DNA of 64,000 nucleotides from Sva-07 sp963716235 (GCA_963716235.1 CAVQTE010000002.1:62001-126000), one strand, 5' to 3'; shown: positions 33,862-43,340, numbered from the stretch's first letter. Notes: generated by a model not told the origin, from the letters alone. Program-made: numbers and translations.

Positions 33862-34865
33862 CCGCGGCCGTACGACGGGGCCCCTGGGGCACGGCTCCGC
33901 AAGCTGGTCCCGTCGTCGAGTACGACGACACTGACGTGGTCGTGCCCGTAGTACTCCACGAGCTCCACGGTGGCCGTGCCACACCCGTTCGACGTCGTCG
34001 ACCCGTCGGGGTCGACGAGGTCGTCGAGGACGAGTTGTTCGGGTCGCACGAGGACGTCGACGAGGCCCAGATGCGACTCCTGCAAGTCGAGCGGACCGAT
34101 GGCCGACGACGCTCGATCTCCCACCGCGTCGGCACGGATGAGATTGGCCTCCCCCACGAAACCGGCAACCCACCGTGACGCCGGGTTCGCATAGACCACG
34201 TCGGGACGCTCGAGTTGAGTGACACGACCCTCGTGCATGACGGCGACACGGTCGCCGAGCACGAATGCTTCCTCTTGGTCGTGGGTCACGAACACGGTGG
34301 TCACGCCGAGTTCGGTGAGGAGGCGATGGACCTCGCCGCGGACCTGCACCCGCAGCGACGTGTCCAGGTTCGAGAACGGTTCGTCGAGGAGCAGTGCCGT
34401 CGGCTGTGGAGCGAGCGCCCGGGCCAGGGCGACACGCTGCTGCTGGCCTCCCGACAACGTCGCCGGGGAGCGATCACCGAGCCCGCTCAGCCCGACCCGG
34501 TCGAGCGACTCGGCGATGCGGTCGCCGCGACGCTCCTCGCGCGACAGGCCGTAGCCCACGTTCCCAGCCACGGTGAGGTGCGGGAACAGTGCCCAGTCCT
34601 GAAAGACCATGCCGATGCGACGCTGCTCCGGACGAACGTGAAGGCCGGGCGCGCTGACCTGCGCACCGCCGATGCTGATCGAGCCGTCGTCGAGCCGTTC
34701 GAGGCCGGCGATCGATCGCAGCAGCGTCGTCTTGCCGCACCCGCTCGGGCCCAGCAGTGCCACGATCTCGCCGGGCGCGACGTCGATCGAGACCTGCTTG
34801 AGCACCTCGACGGCGCCGAACCGCTTGACGGCGTCGACGACGTCGATCCCTCCCTCGTGCGTCAC
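33804..34865 (-). CDS. ABC transporter ATPase (FbpC/PotA type)
   Basis: A 353-residue ATPase with Walker A GPSGCGKTT, signature LSGGQQQR, Walker B ALLLDEP and switch His in VTHDQEEA. A C-terminal TOBE-like regulatory domain (about 245-353) is typical of iron, spermidine and sulfate importer ATPases. It converges on and overlaps the iron permease gene by 58 bases and probably energises it, although it is transcribed separately. No other permease lacking an ATPase is visible nearby. Confidence 0.87.
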   Translation of the reverse strand: MTHEGGIDVVDAVKRFGAVEVLKQVSIDVAPGEIVALLGPSGCGKTTLLRSIAGLERLDDGSISIGGAQVSAPGLHVRPEQRRIGMVFQDWALFPHLTVAGNVGYGLSREERRGDRIAESLDRVGLSGLGDRSPATLSGGQQQRVALARALAPQPTALLLDEPFSNLDTSLRVQVRGEVHRLLTELGVTTVFVTHDQEEAFVLGDRVAVMHEGRVTQLERPDVVYANPASRWVAGFVGEANLIRADAVGDRASSAIGPLDLQESHLGLVDVLVRPEQLVLDDLVDPDGSTTSNGCGTATVELVEYYGHDHVSVVVLDDGTSLRSRAPGAPSYGRGQRVGVRSIAVSAPAFPVD

Positions 34866-34949
34866 GGGGTCAGGCTATCGGCGCGTCCTCACACGGCTCG
34901 GGTGGACCGCAGGACCACGACCCGCTCCGCGAGCGACGTGCCAGCGAAC

Positions 34950-35936
34950 TCAGATCAGGCCGAGTTCGGCGACCGCGTCGCGTTCGCTGACGAGTTCGTC
35001 GGCAGAGGCGTCGATCTTGGCGCGGCTGAAGTCATCGATCTCGAGGCCCTGGACGATCTCGTAGTCACCGTCCTTGCACACGCACGGGAACGACGAGATG
35101 ATCCCTTCGGGAACGCCATAGCTGCCATCGCTGACGACCGACATCGACACCCAGTCGCCCTCCGGCGTGCCGAGCGTCCAGTCACGGATGTGGTCGACGG
35201 CGGACGAGGCTGCCGATGCTGCCGAGGACGAACCGCGCGCGTCGATGATCGCCGCGCCGCGCTTGGCGACCGTGGGGATGTAGGTCGAGTCGTACCACTC
35301 ATGGTCGCCGACGGCGTCATAGGCGCGGGTGCCGTTGACCTCGCAGTGGAACAGATCGGGATACTGGGTGGTCGAGTGGTTGCCCCAGATGGTCATCTTG
35401 GTGATGTCGTTGACCGACGCGCCGAGGCGCTGCGCCAGCTGGGCCTTGGCGCGATTGTGATCGAGACGGGTCATCGCGGTGAAACGCCTGGGGTCGAGAT
35501 CGGCAGAGTTGCGCTGGGCGATCAGGGCGTTGGTGTTCGCCGGGTTGCCGACGACGAGGATCTTGACGGCAGGTGTCGCCGAGCGGGACAGGGCCTCCCC
35601 TTGCGGCTTGAAGATGCCACCGTTGGCCGACAACAGGTCGGCGCGCTCCATTCCCGCCTTGCGCGGCATCGAGCCGACGAGGATCGCAACGTCGGCATCG
35701 CCGAACGCCGTATCGGCGTCGTCGGTGCAGACCACGCTGTCGAGGAGCGGGAACGCACAGTCGTCGAGCTCCATCCGGACCCCTTGGAGCGCTCCGAGTG
35801 CCGGCGTGATCTCGAGGAGTTGGAGCGAGACGGGGGTGTCGGGCCCGAGCATCGAGCCCGAGGCGATACGGAAGAGGATGCTGTAGCCGATCTGGCCTGC
35901 AGCACCGGTGACGGCGACGCGAACGGGAGTGGTCAT
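34950..35936 (-). CDS. mdh: Malate dehydrogenase (cytosolic type)
   Basis: A 328-residue NAD-dependent enzyme interconverting malate and oxaloacetate in the citric acid cycle. The dinucleotide motif GAAGQIGYS opens the protein. Substrate-binding Arg is in SMPRKAGMERADLL, and the catalytic pair is the Asp in TRLDHNRAK and the His in WGNHSTTQYPD. The ATG at 35936 was chosen because the conserved fold starts at once; an upstream ATG adds twelve unrelated residues. The type is the 'group 2' malate dehydrogenase found in mycobacteria. Confidence 0.95.
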   Translation of the reverse strand: MTTPVRVAVTGAAGQIGYSILFRIASGSMLGPDTPVSLQLLEITPALGALQGVRMELDDCAFPLLDSVVCTDDADTAFGDADVAILVGSMPRKAGMERADLLSANGGIFKPQGEALSRSATPAVKILVVGNPANTNALIAQRNSADLDPRRFTAMTRLDHNRAKAQLAQRLGASVNDITKMTIWGNHSTTQYPDLFHCEVNGTRAYDAVGDHEWYDSTYIPTVAKRGAAIIDARGSSSAASAASSAVDHIRDWTLGTPEGDWVSMSVVSDGSYGVPEGIISSFPCVCKDGDYEIVQGLEIDDFSRAKIDASADELVSERDAVAELGLI

Positions 35937-35995
35937 GCTCCGAGCGTACGCCCGCACGACGAACCCTCCCAAGTGCGCAAGCCGCCAACATTGCG

Positions 35996-36032
35996 CCTGT
36001 CACACATGGTGTCCGACACCATGTGTGACAGG
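35996..36032. repeat. Palindrome with GTGTCCGACAC core
   Basis: CCTGTCACACATGGTGTC (35996-36013) pairs perfectly with 36015-36032 around a single C. It ends at the stop codon of the first acyltransferase gene and lies upstream of mdh on the same strand. It could terminate acyltransferase transcription and belongs to the GTCYGAC palindrome family. Confidence 0.85.
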
Positions 36033-38165
36033 TCAGGGTTGGCCGAGGATCGTGCCGATCATGTCGGCGTAGTAGTTCTGGCCGGATTGGGTGAGGTGAA
36101 TGTTGTCGTCGTAGAAGCAGCGGCCCTCGCAGCCCGCCGAGATCGCCTCCCAGTCGACGACGGTGACGTTCGGATGCGTGGCCGGCACGGCTTTCAGTCG
36201 GGCGTTGTTGTCGGCGATCCAGCCGCGGTCGGCCCTGCCCGTCAGCAGCACGACCACGGGCACGGTCGCCACCGTCGCCAGCATCGCGTCGAGCGTCTCC
36301 TGGCTGAACGGTCCGTTCGTTCCGAGATGGATCACCACGACGGACCCGAACGTGCCGTTGTCGCGCAACGTCGCCATCGTCGGCACGAAGTCCTTCATCT
36401 GACGGCTGACCACGGCGTCGACCTGGAAACCACGGGCCTGCAACTCCTCGGCGGCACCCAGCATCACCGAGTCGCCGAGCGCGACGAGCGGGAACCCGGT
36501 CGCCGTCGGCGGCACGGTCAGCGGTGTCACGCCCTCGAGCGAGCCGACCACACCGAGTTGCGCCACCGGTGGCGAAGTCTCGGGCGGCGCGGCTGTGGTC
36601 GGCGGCATCGTGGTCGGCGGCAGGGTCGTTTGCGGTGTGGTCGTCACAGCGATCGAACCGCCGACCATCGAGTCGACTGGCACCAGTGCCGGATCGAGTG
36701 TCGTCGTCGGAGCGACGGTCGTCGTCGTGGTGGTTGTCGACGTCGTCGTCGTGGACGCCACGGGGATCTCGTCGACGTCGAGCAGGTTCGTGGTGAAGTC
36801 GCCACCGGCGTCGAGCGCCTGGGCGATCTCGTTCTGTTCGAGCGGCGCGCGCAGCAACATCACGCCGAGACCGAGCGCGAACACCGTCACCACCGCAATC
36901 GCACCACTCAGAATCAGCCGTGGGCCCCGAGCCTTGCCGGACCTCGCCCGTCGACGCCAGGTCCGGAACCGACCGGTTCGGATCGGCGTCTCGATGAAGC
37001 GGTACGACGCCTCGGCAACGACCACCGTGAGGATTGTCGCCAAGACGAACTCGCGGAGCGTGAGCTTGTTGCCGGCGATCCCGCGGAATGCCTGATAGAT
37101 CGGCCAGTGGTACAGGTAGAGGCCGTACGAGCGCAATCCGATCCACACGAGCAGGCTCCCGCCGAGCCGTCGATTGACCGACGATCCACGATGCGTGATG
37201 GCGGCGATGACCACCAAGGTGGCGATGCTCGTGAGAAACAGCCCACCGCGGAACAGGAACGGATCGGCACCGGCCGGCGTGGCGAGATAGGTGTTCCAGC
37301 ACATCCAGCCGAGAAAGACGATCGCCAACACGGCGAGCACGTCGAACAGTCGCCCCTTCGAACGCAGGGGGCCGCGCACGATGGCGAGGGGTCGCCACAC
37401 CATGGCGAATGCCGAGCCGAGGAGGATCCCGGGGAGGCGTGAGATCGTGCCCAGGTAGAGGGTGTCGATCTTGCCGATCGGCCGGTCGCCGATCCACCAG
37501 TAGGCGTCGGGTGTGACCGCCGGATCACCCGTCGGCCCGGGGTAGAACAACAGTGCCACGACCACCGTGATCACGACGGCTGCGATGAAGAGCCAGCGGC
37601 TGACATCGGCCACCCGCCTCGTGCCGGCGCGCCCCAGCAACACCACCATGACGAGGGGCCAGAACACGTAGAACTGTTCCTCCACGGCAAGGCTCCACAG
37701 GTGACGCAGCGGGGCGAAGTCGCCGGCAGCCGTGTACCCCTGACCCACCCAGATCTGGTAATAGTTCGACACGTAGAGCAGCCCGGCGATCACGTCGCCG
37801 CGGAGCTGCCCGAGCGCCCACGTCTTGAACACTGCGGTCCACACGACCACGAACGTCATCATCGTGAACAGCGCCGGCAGCAGGCGTCGGGCACGGCGAG
37901 CCCAGAACTTGCGCAGTGAGATCCGGTAGGTGCGTTCCCGTTCGGAGATCAAGAGCAGGGTGATCAAGTAGCCGGAGATCACGAAGAAGATCTCCACACC
38001 GAGGAAGCCGCCCGGGAGCCAGTCGCTGTTGGCGTGGTACACCATCACCGCGATCACGGCGAGCGCGCGCATGCCGTCGAGCCCCGGGAGATAGGGAACC
38101 CGACTGATGTAGGCGCTGTCGACTGCAGCGACGGGAATGCCCTCCGGCGGGGCGAGGGTCGTCAT
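36033..38165 (-). CDS. OafA-type acyltransferase with C-terminal SGNH domain (copy A)
   Basis: A 710-residue membrane enzyme that O-acylates a surface glycan or related substrate. The N-terminal acyltransferase-3 domain (20-390) has about ten helices, the catalytic His in MVYHANSDW, and the RxxR loop RRARRLLPA. A Thr/Val-rich low-complexity linker (about 470-545) leads to an extracytoplasmic SGNH hydrolase-like domain with ALGDSVML, HLGTNG and DDNIHLTQSG (catalytic Ser, Gly, Asn, His). Such fusions are known from O-acetylation of lipopolysaccharide or cell-wall polymers. It is paralogous to the next gene, suggesting duplication. Confidence 0.92.
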   Translation of the reverse strand: MTTLAPPEGIPVAAVDSAYISRVPYLPGLDGMRALAVIAVMVYHANSDWLPGGFLGVEIFFVISGYLITLLLISERERTYRISLRKFWARRARRLLPALFTMMTFVVVWTAVFKTWALGQLRGDVIAGLLYVSNYYQIWVGQGYTAAGDFAPLRHLWSLAVEEQFYVFWPLVMVVLLGRAGTRRVADVSRWLFIAAVVITVVVALLFYPGPTGDPAVTPDAYWWIGDRPIGKIDTLYLGTISRLPGILLGSAFAMVWRPLAIVRGPLRSKGRLFDVLAVLAIVFLGWMCWNTYLATPAGADPFLFRGGLFLTSIATLVVIAAITHRGSSVNRRLGGSLLVWIGLRSYGLYLYHWPIYQAFRGIAGNKLTLREFVLATILTVVVAEASYRFIETPIRTGRFRTWRRRARSGKARGPRLILSGAIAVVTVFALGLGVMLLRAPLEQNEIAQALDAGGDFTTNLLDVDEIPVASTTTTSTTTTTTTVAPTTTLDPALVPVDSMVGGSIAVTTTPQTTLPPTTMPPTTAAPPETSPPVAQLGVVGSLEGVTPLTVPPTATGFPLVALGDSVMLGAAEELQARGFQVDAVVSRQMKDFVPTMATLRDNGTFGSVVVIHLGTNGPFSQETLDAMLATVATVPVVVLLTGRADRGWIADNNARLKAVPATHPNVTVVDWEAISAGCEGRCFYDDNIHLTQSGQNYYADMIGTILGQP

Positions 38166-38239
38166 GAGGCGTCCAGTATCGCCGGGCGACGCCCCTCGGC
38201 GGCGTCATGTCGCTGCCGAGCCGCTCGCGTTCCGACCGA

Positions 38240-40297
38240 TCAGGCCGGGGCTTGGAGAGCGCCCGAAATCAGCGCGGCGTAGTAGATCTGGCCGTCGGGT
38301 CGCAGGTGGTATCCGTCGGAGTAGAAGCAGTCGCCGGGACACGTGTCGTCGAGACCGGCCCAATCGAGCAGCGCGGCGTTCGGGTACGTGTTCACGGTGT
38401 CGTAGATCAGCGCGTTGTTCGCCTCGGTGTAGTCACGTGGCACGTCGATCGTGAGGAGCAGCACCTGGGGCACGTCCGCCAGGGCCTCCATCATGGCGGT
38501 CATGTCACTGGCCTCGATCGGGCCATTGGTGCCGAGGTGCATCACGACGACGTCGCCGAGACGGCCCTGCTCCTTCAACTGCTGCACCGTGTCGAGCCCG
38601 TTGACGAACGCACGGCTCTCGACGGCGTCGACGAGGAATCCATCGGCCGACAACTGGGTTGCGGCGCCGAGCATCACCGAGTCACCGAGCGCGAGTTTCG
38701 CGATCGGTACGGGCGCCAAGGTCGTCGTGGTGGTGGTCTCCAGTGGGGGCGCGACCGCCGGGCCCGTCGCGTCGGTCGCGGTCGCGGTGTCGACAGGTTG
38801 ATCAGCAATCGCCGGCGCATCGTCGACACCATCACAGTTCGGGTCGTTCACGACGTCACAGGTCGAACCCGCTGCTTCGTCGAGCGACTGACGCACTTCG
38901 TTCTCGACCACGTCGGCCGTCGCGAGGCTGACGCCCGCGAACACGGCGAACGTCACGAACACGACTCCCGCACCCAGCAGAGCATTGCGGGCACCGGTCG
39001 ATGGTGAGCGACGCACGCGATGCCACGACTCCCTCATCGTGCCCTTGCGAATCGGTGTCTCGATGAAGCGGTAGGAGATCTCGGTGACGATCCCCGTGGC
39101 GATCATCGCGAAGACGAACTCGTGGAACTTCAGATGCACGCCGGCGATCCCGCGGATGATCTGATAGATCGGCCAGTGGTAGAGGTACAGACCATACGAC
39201 CGTGTGCCGACCCACAGCAGTACCGGGATGCTGAGGACCCGTGAGGTGGCGGCACGCTCGTGGGTGACTGCGGCCACCATCATCAGCGTGGCGACGGCAC
39301 ACAGGAGGAACCCGCCGCGGAAGAGGAACGGGTTGCCGCCCGACGGGCTGATCAGCCACATCCACCACACCATCGCCGCGAGAATCAGCAATCCGAGCAC
39401 AGCGACGAGGTCGAGCAGGTGGCCCTTCGTGCGCAGCGGACCGCGCATGACTGCGATCGGGCGCCACACCATGGCGAATGCCGCGCCGAGGAGGAGGCCG
39501 GCGGCACGGCTGAACGTTCCGAGGTACGACCAGTCGAACTTGGAGATCTCACGGCCGGCGATCGACCAGTACGCGTCGGGCGTGACCTCCGGGGTACCGA
39601 TCGGCCCGGACGTGTAGACGACGGCCGTGACGAGCGTGATGAACAGTGCTGCGCCGACGAGCCACCGACTGAGCCCGGCGATGTGACGGGTGCCTCCCTT
39701 GAGGAGCGCGAACATGACGAGCGGCCAGACGACGTAGAACTGTTCCTCGACGGCGAGGCTCCAGAGGTGGCGTAGCGGTGCGAACTCGTTCGACGCGGTG
39801 TACCCGGCTCCCGTCCAGATCTGGTACCAGTTCGACACGTACAGCAGCGCGGCGATCACATCGCCGCGCAGCTTCCCGAGTGCGTCGCGATCGAACAACG
39901 ACGTCCAGATCGTGATCGCGATCAACAGCGTGAACAGCGCCGGCAAGAGGCGACGCGCCCGCCGGAACCAGAAGTGCTTCATGTCGACGGTCGACGTGCG
40001 TTCCTTCTCCGAGATGAGCAGCAGGGTGATCAGGTACCCGGAGATCACGAAGAAGACCTCGACGCCGAGGTAGCCGCCGGGGAGCCAGTCGGCGTTGGCG
40101 TGGTACACCATCACGGCCATGACGGCGAGTGCTCGCATACCGTCGAGCCCGGGCAGATAGGGGACGCGACTGATCTCGGGGGTTCGTCCCGACCGCCTCG
40201 AGGCGGGCACGTCGGGGCCCTTGCCCCACGGGATACCGATGCGCTGGGTCGGGCGAGTGTCAGCCCGCGTCGGCGCGTTGGTGGCGTCGGAGTTCAC
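38240..40297 (-). CDS. OafA-type acyltransferase with C-terminal SGNH domain (copy B)
   Basis: A 685-residue paralogue of the downstream gene, with long identical stretches such as ISRVPYLPGLDGMRALAV and PLRHLWSLAVEEQFYV. The catalytic His is in MVYHANADW, followed by RRARRLLPA. The linker is shorter and contains two Cys (STCDVVNDPNCDG), possibly a disulfide. The SGNH domain shows ALGDSVML, HLGTNG and DGYHLRPDG. It starts 6 bases after metF on the same strand and ends 74 bases before copy A, so all three could be one transcript. Confidence 0.92.
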   Translation of the reverse strand: MNSDATNAPTRADTRPTQRIGIPWGKGPDVPASRRSGRTPEISRVPYLPGLDGMRALAVMAVMVYHANADWLPGGYLGVEVFFVISGYLITLLLISEKERTSTVDMKHFWFRRARRLLPALFTLLIAITIWTSLFDRDALGKLRGDVIAALLYVSNWYQIWTGAGYTASNEFAPLRHLWSLAVEEQFYVVWPLVMFALLKGGTRHIAGLSRWLVGAALFITLVTAVVYTSGPIGTPEVTPDAYWSIAGREISKFDWSYLGTFSRAAGLLLGAAFAMVWRPIAVMRGPLRTKGHLLDLVAVLGLLILAAMVWWMWLISPSGGNPFLFRGGFLLCAVATLMMVAAVTHERAATSRVLSIPVLLWVGTRSYGLYLYHWPIYQIIRGIAGVHLKFHEFVFAMIATGIVTEISYRFIETPIRKGTMRESWHRVRRSPSTGARNALLGAGVVFVTFAVFAGVSLATADVVENEVRQSLDEAAGSTCDVVNDPNCDGVDDAPAIADQPVDTATATDATGPAVAPPLETTTTTTLAPVPIAKLALGDSVMLGAATQLSADGFLVDAVESRAFVNGLDTVQQLKEQGRLGDVVVMHLGTNGPIEASDMTAMMEALADVPQVLLLTIDVPRDYTEANNALIYDTVNTYPNAALLDWAGLDDTCPGDCFYSDGYHLRPDGQIYYAALISGALQAPA

Positions 40298-40303
40298 GTC
40301 GGG

Positions 40304-41161
40304 TCAGGATCTCGCAAGGCCGAGGTTCTCGCAGATCGCGACGACAGAGTCGGGTCGGTTGAGCGCGTAGAGGTGGAGCCCCGGGGTGCCGGCTTCGATG
40401 AGATCGCTGCAGAGCTGGGTGGCGACGTCGATGCCGATCTTGCGGACCTCCGCCGGATCGTCGGTGGAGTCGAGACGCTCGGCCAGCCACGTCGGCAGTG
40501 CGGCACCGCTCATGTCGGCCATCCGCTTGATTTGGGCCTTGTTGGTGATCGGCATGATGCCGGGAAGCACCGGCTTGTCGACGCCGAGAGCGGAGAGTTC
40601 GTCGACGAGGCGCACCCAGTGCTCGACCTCGAAGAAGAACTGCGTCAGGGCGAAATCGGCGATCGAGAGCTTGTCGGCCAGGTGACGCCGGTCGGTGGCG
40701 CGGTCGGGTGAGCGGGGATGGACCTCGGGGTGAGCGGCGACACCGACAGCGAAGCATCCCGCCGCGACGACGTCCTCCAGGAGTTCGATGGCGTAGTGGT
40801 AGTCGCCTGCCTCGGCTCGTCCGTCGGCCGGTGGATCGCCGCCGAGCGCCAGGATGTTCTCGATGCCGATCTGCTGGTAGTTGTCGAGCAATCCAGCGAC
40901 GTCGGCACGCGAGTGTCCGCGGCAGGTGAGGTGCGGCATCGGGACCCACGGCGTCTCGACACGCATCCACTCCACGACATCACCGGTGCGGTGTCGGTCG
41001 GAGCCACCGGCGCCGTAGGTGATCGACACGAAGTCGGGTCGGAGAACTTCGAGTTCCGCCACGGTTCGACCGAGCGTCATGTGCGCGCCGGAGGTCTTCG
41101 GCGGGAAGAACTCGAACGACAACGTGCGTCCCTTTTCGAGCAGCGTCGGAATCCGGGCCAT
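40304..41161 (-). CDS. metF: Methylenetetrahydrofolate reductase
   Basis: A 285-residue FAD enzyme reducing 5,10-methylene- to 5,10-methyl-tetrahydrofolate for methionine synthesis. The N-terminal FEFFPPK carries the catalytic Glu. VSITYGAGGS, HLTCRGHSRAD and ILALGGDPP are the flavin and folate site segments, and TQFFFEVEHW and GIMPITN follow. The length is that of the single-domain bacterial MetF. It is read in the same direction as the acyltransferases, 6 bases from copy B; no riboswitch was seen upstream. Confidence 0.93.
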   Translation of the reverse strand: MARIPTLLEKGRTLSFEFFPPKTSGAHMTLGRTVAELEVLRPDFVSITYGAGGSDRHRTGDVVEWMRVETPWVPMPHLTCRGHSRADVAGLLDNYQQIGIENILALGGDPPADGRAEAGDYHYAIELLEDVVAAGCFAVGVAAHPEVHPRSPDRATDRRHLADKLSIADFALTQFFFEVEHWVRLVDELSALGVDKPVLPGIMPITNKAQIKRMADMSGAALPTWLAERLDSTDDPAEVRKIGIDVATQLCSDLIEAGTPGLHLYALNRPDSVVAICENLGLARS

Positions 41162-41247
41162 TCGACAAAGCTATCGACCCCGAGGTCGCCCGGCAGGACA
41201 GCCACGAGGGTCGCCACATTGCCGTAGACCCCGGTGGTACCTTCCGC

Positions 41248-41267
41248 GATGACCCGACCGGGTCATC
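41248..41267 (+). promoter_or_regulatory. Palindrome in the DUF805 leader
   Basis: GATGACCCG at 41248-41256 and CGGGTCATC at 41259-41267 form a perfect inverted repeat with a 2-base centre, 18 bases before the DUF805 ATG. It could be an operator or a leader hairpin; the GAGGGG ribosome site follows it. Confidence 0.5.
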
Positions 41268-41285
41268 GAACGAGGGGACGAACAC

Positions 41286-41651
41286 ATGCCAATGATCGAA
41301 AACTGGAAACTGGTCGTACTACAGCGCTACGCCAAGTTCGACGGAAGGGCGGGCCGAGCGGAGTTCTGGTGGTTCGTCCTGGCGAATGTGCTCGTCTACG
41401 TCGCGCTCATGATTCTGATGGCGATCGCCGACATCTTCTTCATCCTCTACATCGGGTATGCAATCGCCACGATCGTCCCATCCATCGCAGTGGCGATCCG
41501 CCGCCTGCACGACACGGACAAGTCGGGGTGGTTCCTGTTGATCGGCCTGATCCCGTTCGTCGGCGCCATTCTCCTCATCGTGTTCTACGCCATGGAGGGC
41601 ACGCCAGGCCCGAACAACTTCGGCGCCGCCGCAGAACCCGCCGCCGGCTGA
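41286..41651 (+). CDS. DUF805 membrane protein
   Basis: A 121-residue membrane protein of the DUF805 family: FDGRAGRAEFWWF opens the first helix, three hydrophobic segments follow, and the family motif AIRRLHDTDKSGW sits before the last helix. The function of DUF805 is unknown. A ribosome site GAGGGG lies 8 bases before the ATG. It diverges from metF and converges with purH, separated by the perfect hairpin at 41666-41696. Confidence 0.9.
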   Translation: MPMIENWKLVVLQRYAKFDGRAGRAEFWWFVLANVLVYVALMILMAIADIFFILYIGYAIATIVPSIAVAIRRLHDTDKSGWFLLIGLIPFVGAILLIVFYAMEGTPGPNNFGAAAEPAAG

Positions 41652-41665
41652 CCATCGCCCGTCCC

Positions 41666-41696
41666 ATGAGACGCGGGGTCTGACCCCGCGTCTCAT
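41666..41696. repeat. Palindrome with GGGGTCTGACCCC core, likely bidirectional terminator
   Basis: ATGAGACGCGGGGTC (41666-41680) pairs perfectly with 41682-41696 around one T. It fills the 45-base gap between the convergent DUF805 and purH genes and abuts the purH stop. Its outer arm ATGAGACGC recurs at 15944 and 15959. Confidence 0.85.
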
Positions 41697-43208
41697 TCAG
41701 TGACGGAAGTGACGCTGGCCGGTGAAGACCATGGCGATGCCGTGTTCGTCGGCAGCCGCGATGACCTCGTCATCGCGCACCGACCCCCCGGGCTGGATCA
41801 CCGAGGCAATACCCGCCGCGGCGGCAGCGTCGAGGCCGTCGCGGAACGGGAAGAAGGCGTCGCTCGCACAGGCCCCACCGGTCGCTCGGCCGGCTGAGCG
41901 TTCGGCCGCAATACGCGCCGAGTCGAGACGGTTCTGCTGGCCGGCACCGATACCGAACGCCTGGAGATCCTTGGCGTAGACGATTGCGTTGCTGCTGACA
42001 GCCGCACACACCTGCCAGGCGAATTCGAGGTCGGCCCACTGCTCATCGGTCGGCTGGGTCGTGGTCACCACTCGCCAGGCGTCACTGCGCCCGGCAACGG
42101 TGTCGGGCTGTTGCACGAGGAGCCCACCGTCGACCGGACGCATGTCGAACGGCAGCGGCGACGCCGCGTTGGCCGACATCACTCGGAGGTTCTTCTTCGC
42201 CGAGAAGATCTCGAGGGCCTCCGGCTCGAAATCCGGGGCGATGACCACCTCGGTGAACACATCGCCGAGCGCCGTCGCCATCTCCGCCGTCACCGTGCGG
42301 TTCGCGGCCACGATGCCACCGAAGGCGCTCACCGGATCACACGCGTTGGCACGGATGTAGGCCTCGGTGATGTCGGCAGCCACCGCGACGCCACACGGGT
42401 TGGCATGCTTCACCACGACGCACGCTGGGTCGTCGAATCGATGGACGAGCCGCCACGCCGCCTCCGTATCGAACACGTTGAGGTAGCTGAGCTCTTTGCC
42501 GCCGTGCTGCGTCATTGCGTCCCACCAGCTTGCCGCCCCGGCTTGGCGATAGCGGGCGCCCTGCTGGTGCGGGTTCTCGCCGTACCGCAGCGGCTGAGCA
42601 AGTTCGAGTGCGAGGTGGATCGACGGCGGCAGACCCGGCACCTCGTCGGTCGCTTCGGTGGTTTCGTCGAACCACGTGACGATCGCTGCGTCGTAGGCGG
42701 CCGTCTGGGCGAACGCTGCTCGAGCGAGACGGCGACGAGTGGCCTCGCCGAGCGCGCCGACGGCACGCAGTTCGTCGAGAACGGTGGAGTAATCGGCCGG
42801 GTCGACGACGACGCCGACGTGCGCATGGTTCTTCGCCGCGGCGCGCACCATCGCCGGTCCGCCGATGTCGATCAGTTCGATGCTCGGATCCGACGAGAAG
42901 GGGTACAGGTTGACGACCACGAGATCGATCGGCTCGATGCCGTGATGCTCCATGTCGGCGATGTGCTCGGCATCGGTCGGGTCGGCGAGGATCCCGCCGT
43001 GGATCTTCGGATGCAGGGTGACCACACGATGGCCGAGGATCGCGGGGAGACCTGTCAGCTCCGCCACGTCGGTGACGGGCACACCAGCGTCGCCGATGGA
43101 TCGGGCGGTACCGCCGCTCGACACCAGGTCCCACCCCAACTCGTTCAGCGCGCGGGCGAACTCGACGATGCCGGATTTGTCAAAGACGGAGAGCAGCGCA
43201 GTAGGCAC
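41697..43208 (-). CDS. purH: Bifunctional AICAR formyltransferase/IMP cyclohydrolase
   Basis: A 503-residue enzyme for the last two steps of IMP synthesis. The N-terminal cyclohydrolase domain (1-190) has SVFDKSGI, SSGGTARSI, TLHPKIHGGIL and DIGGPAMVRAAAKNH. The C-terminal formyltransferase domain shows LRYGENPHQQGA, KHANPCG (catalytic Lys-His) and DAFFPFRD near the end. GTG at 43208 gives the usual MPTALLSVFDKSG start; an in-frame ATG eight codons upstream is possible. The stop touches a palindromic terminator. Confidence 0.95.
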   Translation of the reverse strand: MPTALLSVFDKSGIVEFARALNELGWDLVSSGGTARSIGDAGVPVTDVAELTGLPAILGHRVVTLHPKIHGGILADPTDAEHIADMEHHGIEPIDLVVVNLYPFSSDPSIELIDIGGPAMVRAAAKNHAHVGVVVDPADYSTVLDELRAVGALGEATRRRLARAAFAQTAAYDAAIVTWFDETTEATDEVPGLPPSIHLALELAQPLRYGENPHQQGARYRQAGAASWWDAMTQHGGKELSYLNVFDTEAAWRLVHRFDDPACVVVKHANPCGVAVAADITEAYIRANACDPVSAFGGIVAANRTVTAEMATALGDVFTEVVIAPDFEPEALEIFSAKKNLRVMSANAASPLPFDMRPVDGGLLVQQPDTVAGRSDAWRVVTTTQPTDEQWADLEFAWQVCAAVSSNAIVYAKDLQAFGIGAGQQNRLDSARIAAERSAGRATGGACASDAFFPFRDGLDAAAAAGIASVIQPGGSVRDDEVIAAADEHGIAMVFTGQRHFRH

Positions 43209-43340
43209 GCCCAGACCGTAGCCAACGTGCATGGAACCCTCTGCATGACGTTGACTCGAGGGATCGTCGAGCGGGCAGGGCCGGAACGGCTACGGTCATG
43301 GACGGGCACCAGCAACAACGAGATCCGGGGGGTTTCCAAG

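Noticed and set aside
34215..37442. Open frame of 1075 codons on the + strand across the ABC ATPase, mdh and acyltransferase genes
   Set aside because: It is antisense to three well-supported genes, rich in Arg/Asp/Val from GC skew, and shows no family motif.
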